Source: Diorhabda sublineata (Eukaryota; Arthropoda; Insecta; Coleoptera; Chrysomelidae). Taken from it: 64,000 nucleotides of DNA. The stretch is from NCBI RefSeq assembly GCF_026230105.1, contig NC_079474.1, forward strand, positions 33,990,294-34,054,293, read 5' to 3'. A program made the translations under genes and the position numbers. Positions within the stretch are counted from its first letter, which is position 1. Every line of letters starts with the position of its first letter. Shown here piece after piece: positions 57,719-64,000 of the stretch. Below the pieces are notes generated by a model, which did not search any database, was not told the origin of the DNA, and saw only the letters and a program-made list of their open reading frames with translations.

Positions 57719-58839
57719 AATAAAAAGTAAAAAAAATAATAGTAGGATAAAACCCATTAGAAAAGGAGGGTAATATTATAAAAATGAAAGGAAAATTAAT
57801 TTACGGACGATCTGAGGTCGAGAAGGGGATGGGGGTGAGTTTTTAAGGGTAGAAAACGGTTTTTCTCGATTTCCGGCAAAACTACAAGTCCTATAGGAAA
57901 AAGTTAAATAGCAAAGTTGTAGGTAATAAAAAGATTTAAAACTTTTGTATTTACACTTTTTTCACATAATCTCAAAATTTATGTGAAAAATTCAAAAAAC
58001 CAAGTTTTTGATTTTTTATTTTTATCTTTAAAAAAAATTATTTTTTTTTAAACGAAATTTGGTGAAAACTTACCTTTTCATGTCCCAAATACGCTGTAAT
58101 TTATTTGATTTGAAATATTTATTTTTTCACTTTATTTTGAATTAATATCGAAAAAGCACCCTAATTTTCAAACGAAAATTCACCCGTCAAAATATCAGCT
58201 TTTTTCAAAAAGTTCGTATGTTTTCTGTTCGTTGAAATCTCTACTTTCCGATGGTGAAAAAAAAAATATATGTTACTATAGTAAATCTTCTTGGAAAATC
58301 GAAAAAAACTCGAATTCGAAATTTTTTTTTAATTATTATAAATAATTTTGAACTATTTATATAAATTTACACTTTAATTACTCGAAAAATGTTATATTAC
58401 ATGTTACATTGATAAAAAAAATTGCAAATCAAAATATACTACTATAATTAACAAACAAATAAGTTAATAAAATTAATATCTAATAAGACATCTACAATAT
58501 TTGGAGAAAGTTGTCGAATGCCTATTTATAACTATTTTAAGATAAATTATATACCTGAGTGACCTACGAAAAATTGTATGAAGATTTCGGAGATGTTTGA
58601 CGAATCAAACGATGAAGAAATGCCATCAAAAAGACAAAAACTAATGGATAAGTGATTAGAATTCAAAACAAAAGCCGTGAGCAGCAGAGCTCCATCACGA
58701 AAGTCGAATTTTTCGTCGAATGAAGAATTTAACTAATACACAAACAAATCTTTCCATAAAATCTGTCTCTCGAATGAAAATTCATAATTTCAATAGACCC
58801 GGTGGTCTCGAACCCTCTTGTTCAATTGAGGACTTTGCA

Positions 58840-59035
58840 GCAAGAACGACGCAGCTCCAGTTTTAACGAAAATCGGGGTTATGAGCTGTTTACAATGATC
58901 AAAATATTAGCTATCGTTTGGTGCAAGATCGACGCAGCTATGGTGATTGGGTATACTAAAGCATGTAATAATGGAGATGCGTCATACTGTATTTGGAGCA
59001 AGGAAAACGTAGCTCCGGAGCTACGTCGCTCTTGC
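58840..59035 (+). promoter_or_regulatory. Subterminal 19-bp repeats of transposon B
   Basis: GCAAGAACGACGCAGCTCC and close variants lie at 58840, 58923, 58998 and, inverted, at 59017-59035; the last two abut as a palindrome centred on CTCC|GGAG. On the right side variants lie at 61296-61314 and, inverted, in the end repeat at 61482-61500. Such arrays near transposon ends are usual transposase binding sites; that role is inference. Confidence 0.65.
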
Positions 59036-59162
59036 CCCAAACGCGCATCGCATTTTGTTTTGACGTTTATTAGATATTTTAGTAGTTTAACTGTTTGCGT
59101 TAGTTTTCTACCTTTGCTATAATATTCTTAGTTGTTATTTTTGAGTTTATAACAAGTGTAAT

Positions 59163-61147
59163 ATGTTAGAGGAATTGGACAGTGAACCTGAACCTTTTAG
59201 TTGTGGTTCCAGTGATGAATATGTGGCAGATACAGCCGACAGTAGCACATCAAGTAGTGATAGTGATAGTTTGGAGGTTAGAGAAATAAACAGGAAGTCT
59301 GTAAATGAATCGCAGTGGGTTCGAAATAAGAAAAAGAAACTTTTGGCTACTGGAGCAAGACATCTTAATAGTGTGAACAAAATGATCGGTCCTAGAGTGG
59401 TTGGCGAAGACTGTAAATGCAAATTTAAATGTTTCGAAAACTTTAATGAACAGGAGAGAACGCAGATCTTAAATAAATTTAATGAAATTGGCGAGAAAGT
59501 AATGCAGGATACTTACCTTGTAGGCCTAATAAGTACGTCAGAAGTAACCAGAAAACGTCCTAAGACAGGAAATGGTCGGCAACGAAACGTTTCCCATAAA
59601 TACATGGTAAGTACTTATTCACCTTTCAATTTATTTTCTGAAATAATCCATTTTTTTAAATTCCAGATTCGTATTGGTTCAAAATCCCACCGAGTATGCA
59701 AAAAAGCATTTGGTGCGGTTCATGGTATATCATCTAAAAGAAATGATCGCTTGTCAGCTTTCTTAAAATCTAACGACGCTATCACATCTCCCAAGGATGG
59801 TCGTGGAAAGCATCACACTAGACCCAACATGATCCCCCCAGAAATCGTTGAGCAAGTAGATAGCAATATTCGCAGTTTTCCCAAGAGATCGTCTCATTAC
59901 AGTCGTCAAAAAAATAATAATAAAATGTATCTTTCACCGGAATTAAATGTCAAGAAGCTGTATGAATTATATCTAGAAAAATATGAAAAAGATATGTTTG
60001 ATATATATGGCCTAAAAGATAAAAAACATCTTTTCCGTCCGAAAGTGACTTACGACTTCTACTTTAGATATTTCAAGGCTAATTTTAATATTTCGTTTGG
60101 CAGCCCACGGTCCGACACTTGCAAGACTTGCGACGAATATGAAAATAAACTTAAGCTACCCTTACCCGATGAAGAATTAAACCAAATTAAAACTTCTAAA
60201 CAGGTGCATGTAAGCAGAGCTCAAGTATCCTTTGATGCACTCAAAGAAAAAACATAAGAAGCTAAAAATAATCCCGAGGTAGAAGTACTCTGCTTTGATC
60301 ATCAACAGAATGCACCTTTACCTAAAGTCCCCTCAGGAGATGCATTTTATCTTAGGCAGTTATGGGTTTTTAATTTCTGCATTTATTCAGCCAAAACAGG
60401 AATTTCGCATTTTTACATGTATGATGAAACCACTGGCAAAAAGACACCCAATAAAACCATTAGCTTCCTAGATCATTATTTAAAAAATATAATGTCCAAG
60501 GATGTGAAAACATTGTACATCTTCTCAGACAACTGCGTTGCTCAAAACAAGAACGGAAGCCTAGTACAATATCTATTCACTTTGGCCCAAACTAAACAGT
60601 TTCAGTCGATTCTTCATCGATATCCTGAACCTGGCCATGTGACACGTCATCTGGGGTTGTAGAAAAAGCATTACGAAAAATCGAACGAATATTTACTCCT
60701 CAAGAATATATGACACATTATGGCAAATGCAGCAGAAACTTTGAAGTGGTCCCAGTAGAACAAAACATGATTTTTGACTTTGTAAATTATTTAAAGCCAC
60801 ATTTTAAGAAAACAGTCATCAACCAGCATAGACAGAAATTTGCGATAAGCAAATACAAACTGATTTTATATGAAGCAAACAGTGGAATCCAGTGCAGCGA
60901 GTTTTGTAATGTACCTATCTATAGTAAATTCAATATTCAACGTTCTACGTTAGATACCAATACGGCACCAAATCAACTGTATAAAGAAAAATTGCCATTG
61001 AAAAAAGTAAAATATGACAACGTGATGGTGCTGGCAAATCAATACGTGCCAAAAAACGACCTATCTTACTATGAAAAATTGACTTTTGCTCAGGGGAACA
61101 CAGGTAGTGACGTCGAAATGACCAACGACGAAGAAACTATGGAATAG
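59163..61147 (+). pseudogene. Sola-like transposase B, one stop and one frameshift
   Basis: It would encode a DDD-type transposase acting on the ends at 58828 and 61512. The acidic Ser-rich start (from ATG 59163) is followed by CKCKFKC and RTQILNKFNEIGE, a basic HRVCKKAFGAVHGIS segment, then FNISFGSPRSDTCKTCDEY. The catalytic core has CFDHQQN near 60296, FSDNCVAQNKN near 60524, and after a shift a GH...D...VVEKALRK segment near 60640. An intron 59607-59666 (GTAAGT...TTCCAG) of 60 bp leaves the frame open whether or not it is removed. Damage is limited: TAA at 60255 and a frameshift near 60645, after which the frame runs to 61147 and ends in an acidic tail. An AATAAA lies near 61199. Young but inactive as read; two sequence errors could also explain it. 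Confidence 0.75.
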
Positions 61148-63052
61148 TATTAGATTCTATGACTTATTATTATTGTTTTTGTTTAATGAGTAACATTGAA
61201 TAAAGTTTATGTAATAAATATATACAAATTTTGTGTTTAAATGTAATTTTAGCTCTTTCATTATTGCAGACACGCACACTTTTTGAAGTTTTGGTGCAAG
61301 AATGACGTAGATCCATTAAAAAACAACTTTTTATTTGCTTTAAAATATTATATTTTTAGAAGATTTTCGGTATTTGTAATTGTTAAGGTACGTGCTTTTG
61401 GCAGTTTAAAACGTAAAAGTGGTATCTAATAAACTATGGCGTATAAAAGTTTTTTTTTATTTTCTCAAAATCGACTTTTATGGAGCTGCGTCATTCTTGC
61501 TGCGGAGTCCTCAATTCCAATTGACAACAAAGAAATAATGACAAGAAATTTCAAAAATGAGAAATAAAAAAAATCACCCTAGCAACGATCATACTCGTAT
61601 TATTCATTAAATAGGAGGCGGTCCAGTTCGACAATTACAACGATCAAAATGATTTCGGGCGTTTTGTGCTAGAAGAATTGAAGAAGAAAACTTTGAACTT
61701 GAGAAAGACAATTCTTCAGCATCACCCCTACTTGCACGCGAAGCTCGAACCCTCTAGTTAAACTTTTTCTGGCCAAAAAATAAGAAAATATAACAAAAAT
61801 GACCATAAAATGGAGAGGGTTGGTGATGGAAAGTTTCGACCTTAGAGAGGAAATCATCTCGCAACTAATTGAACCTACATGTGAAATTTCATTTTTCAGT
61901 CGCTTTTCGTTTGACCTGCAGAGGTGAGCAAAGGTCAAAAACCACTTTTTTTGCACTGCGACCCCTCGAAATATTCATTTGTTTTCAACCAAACTCTACA
62001 AACATCAATCCGCCGCCAAAAAAGCCATGTATGGTAATTTTGAACCGAATCGGACCCATAGCAATTGCTCGAGAGACGAAAATAAGAATTGTACCTTAAA
62101 CAGACCTTCGAAAAACCATCATAATCGTGTTGAGGAGATCTCAAAACATGGGAAAAATGATGTGCCCCCGTAATAGTCTAATTTTTCCTTGAAAAATTCG
62201 ATTAATAAGGTATTTATGAAAGATGAGATTAATGTTATGTATGATTAATGTAATGAAAAATATTGTAATGAATAACGTAATCAGAATAAAGTATCTACAT
62301 TTAATAGTACGATTTACATTTATATTTATATATAATGAGATTTTCTATGACATAAATGTAATTAGCATTAAATAAATCAACTTTTTAATTGAAACAAATT
62401 CCAGCAATCACATTTTTTAGATGAAATTATTTATAATAATTCAAAAAAAATTTTCGAATTCGAGTTTTTTTAATTTTTTGCATTTTCTGAAAAGATTTAC
62501 TATAATAAAATATTTTTTTTTTTCACCATAAGAAAGTAGAGATTTCAACGAACAGAAAACATACGAACTTTTTAAAAAAAGCTGATATTTTGACGGGTGA
62601 ATTTTCGATTGAAAATTAGGGTGCTTTTTCGATATTAATTCAAAATAAGGTGAAAAAATAAATATTCCAAATTAAATAAATTACAGCGTATTTGGGACAT
62701 AAAGAGGTAAGTTTTCACCAAATTTCGTTAAAAAACAATTTTTTTTGTAAAAGATAAAAATAAAAAATCAAAAACTTGGTTTTTTGAATTTTTCACATAA
62801 ATTTTGAGAGTATGTGAAAAAAGTGTGTATACAAAAGTTTTAGATCTTTTTATTACCTACAACTTTTCTATTAAACTTTTTCCTATAGGATTTGTAGTTT
62901 TGCCGAAAATCGAGAAAAACCGTTTTCTACCCTTAAAAACTCACCCCCATCCCCTTCTCGACCTCAGATCGCCCGTAAATTATTTTTCCTTTCATTTTTA
63001 TTATATTACCCTCCTTTTCTAGTGGGTTTCATCCTACTATTATTTTTTTTGG

Positions 63053-63206
63053 TTTTAAAAATTATCGACTCTGGTCTATTCAGATAATTGGACATCATTG
63101 CCCTGTAGATTGTCCAAAAAGGAGCAAAAAACAAAATTTAACGGATCTTAAATCATCAATCCCTAGAGATTACCATTCCTTTTATGATAATTTACCGCAT
63201 TCATAG
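63053..63206 (+). pseudogene. Sola-like transposase A, C-terminal part
   Basis: Directly after the 5.3-kb insertion and its 10-bp duplication the frame FKNYRLWSIQIIGHH continues, with DLKSSIPRDYHSFYDNLP just before a TAG at 63204. A stretch of the form IP..YH.FY..LP closes many transposases of this group, so this is the missing end of the gene that starts at 56020. The first codons (TTT AAA AAT) are the duplicated target. Confidence 0.75.
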
Positions 63207-63939
63207 TACCTAATTAGTTTGTTTCCTAATTTCTAGTTCGTTTTTGCTATATTAGTTTTGAGTTAAAAAAAGTTATTGCCTTTTATTCCTTTAGGTTATA
63301 CATATATTTTAAGAGCGCAAAGTGCCTACCTGTGCGATTTTTTTATCAAAATGAATTTTTTTTTGGCATTTTTTTGTGTGTTTAATAACTTGGAGGAAAA
63401 ATATAAACGTTGTCATGTTGTATTTTATTTTTAGAGGAGTTTATTATTAAATCAAGAGCAATATCTACTTCTAATAAAGAAAAATGTAGATGATTCAGAT
63501 CTGGTTATCAAAGAGACATATCGTACCGATACAAAAATCGGTGATTTTTCCATTTAATCTAGTTTAAGTATTATAAAAAGTAGGATACCTTTTTTAATCG
63601 AATATCTAAAGAAGTCCTTCATAAATTTCAATTATTTCGGTTTTATTTTTAGAGATAAATCAATATTTTCACTTGATTGGACCTTTGAAGAAGCAAACGA
63701 TCCAGTAAAATTGCTAGATTCAAATTTTTAAAACAACGCGTTACTTATTAATGTCTTGTTGTTTGTGACGAGCAGTGTATATGAATATGTATTAATTATA
63801 AATTCCACGTACAAGAAATTGCAATATTGAACAATCTACTGACCTACATATATCAAAATCCACCCCTACCCGTTCTATCCGACCCTTAATCAAACATCGT
63901 TTTCGGCATCTCCAAACCCCCTAAACTAATTCCCTGCAG
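63207..63939. other. Flank of transposase A and unassigned DNA
   Basis: AGAGCGCAAAGTGCCTACC near 63314 may be part of the right terminal repeat of element A, but its partner was not found upstream of 56020. The rest is AT-rich until about 63850, where composition becomes C-rich. Confidence 0.3.
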
Positions 63940-64000
63940 CAGCAGCAGCGGGCGTATCGACCCTCTTTCGCAATACTGGATTCCGTTCTCTCGCTATAAC
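63940..64000 (+). CDS. Candidate exon at the window edge
   Basis: A C-rich polypyrimidine stretch ends TCCCTGCAG at 63939 and is followed by CAG repeats and a non-repetitive, GC-richer sequence up to the window end. Two of three frames stay open: one reads GRIDPLSQYWIPFSRYN, another GVSTLFRNTGFRSLAI; the poly-Gln frame stops at 63997. I cannot name the protein. The composition is unlike the surrounding AT-rich DNA. Confidence 0.25.

Larger units (their letters stand above)
58828..61512 (+). mobile_element. Sola-like DNA transposon B, 2,685 bp
   Basis: The left end GAGGACTTTGCAGCAAGAA and, read inward, the right end GAGGACTCCGCAGCAAGAA form inverted repeats of about 31 bp and are flanked by AATT on both sides (58824-58827, 61513-61516). 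A 4-bp duplication is a mark of Sola elements, though not only of them. The element encodes one transposase with a 60-bp intron, one stop and one frameshift. It lies inside the 5.3-kb long-repeat element and so is the youngest layer of the nest. Confidence 0.85.
57719..63052. mobile_element. 5.3-kb element with about 620-bp terminal inverted repeats
   Basis: The arms run from 57719 to about 58357 and from about 62425 to 63052 and match in inverse orientation at roughly nine bases in ten, beginning AATAATAGTAGGAT and including GAGGTCGAGAAGGGGATGGG. A perfect 10-bp direct repeat, TTTTAAAAAT, flanks it (57709-57718, 63053-63062), and the host transposase frame continues across. Without the inner Sola-like element it would be about 2.6 kb. 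The interior has only short open stretches, such as 58579-58656 with a Lys/Arg-rich KRQK motif. Long arms with a 9-10-bp duplication suit Mutator-like elements; Polintons (6 bp) fit less well. The superfamily is inference. Confidence 0.85.

Noticed and set aside
59623..59666. Residues encoded between 59607 and 59666 as part of transposase B
   Set aside because: The stretch is bounded by GTAAGT and TTCCAG, is AT-rich and breaks a conserved segment, so it is read as an in-frame 60-bp intron.
57719..63052. Polinton/Maverick element
   Set aside because: Long arms fit, but the 10-bp duplication, small size and absence of polymerase, integrase or capsid genes do not.

Overview
The window looks like a gene-poor, repeat-rich stretch of an AT-rich insect genome. 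Supporting signs are spliceosomal introns with GT/AG borders, tracts of the insect telomeric pentamer TTAGG, mariner, Tc1, hAT-like and I-like elements, THAP-type zinc-finger exons and two long satellite arrays. The order cannot be fixed from sequence alone; a beetle is my guess. No tRNA, rRNA, CRISPR array or bacterial operon was seen.

Layout. 1-1.4 kb: a two-exon THAP-domain gene. 1.4-8.2 kb: mostly unassigned DNA with an RTE-like retrotransposon tail and a mariner relic. 8.2-13.6 kb: an apparently complete I-like non-LTR retrotransposon with target-site duplications and both ORFs open. 15.8-19.6 kb: a 463/475-bp satellite of eight units. 22.0-28.2 kb: a 346-bp satellite of 17 full units plus a partial one, with a four-monomer higher-order pattern and no length change. 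28.7-42.8 kb: relics of mariner, Tc1 and non-LTR elements in otherwise unassigned DNA. 49.2-51.3 kb: a hAT-like element holding a broken THAP-like exon and a young 497-bp foldback element whose loop carries TTAGG repeats. 51.9-53.9 kb: an internally deleted mariner and an inverted-repeat element. 56.0-63.2 kb: a three-level nest of DNA transposons.

The nest is the clearest structural story. A Sola-like transposase gene (A) is cut by a 5.3-kb element with inverted repeats of about 620 bp and a 10-bp target duplication; the transposase frame resumes on the far side. That 5.3-kb element was in turn entered by a second, related Sola-like transposon (B) with a 4-bp AATT duplication and six copies of a 19-bp end motif.

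Host coding sequence is scarce: the THAP gene, a candidate 65-bp exon at 54.3 kb and a candidate exon at the right edge. The exon candidates could mean that part of the window is intron of a large gene. No wholly new functional system is proven. The best leads are the nested long-repeat element, the foldback element with a telomeric loop, the higher-order satellites, the I-like ORF1/ORF2 junction and the CTCF-like motif carried on mariner ends.
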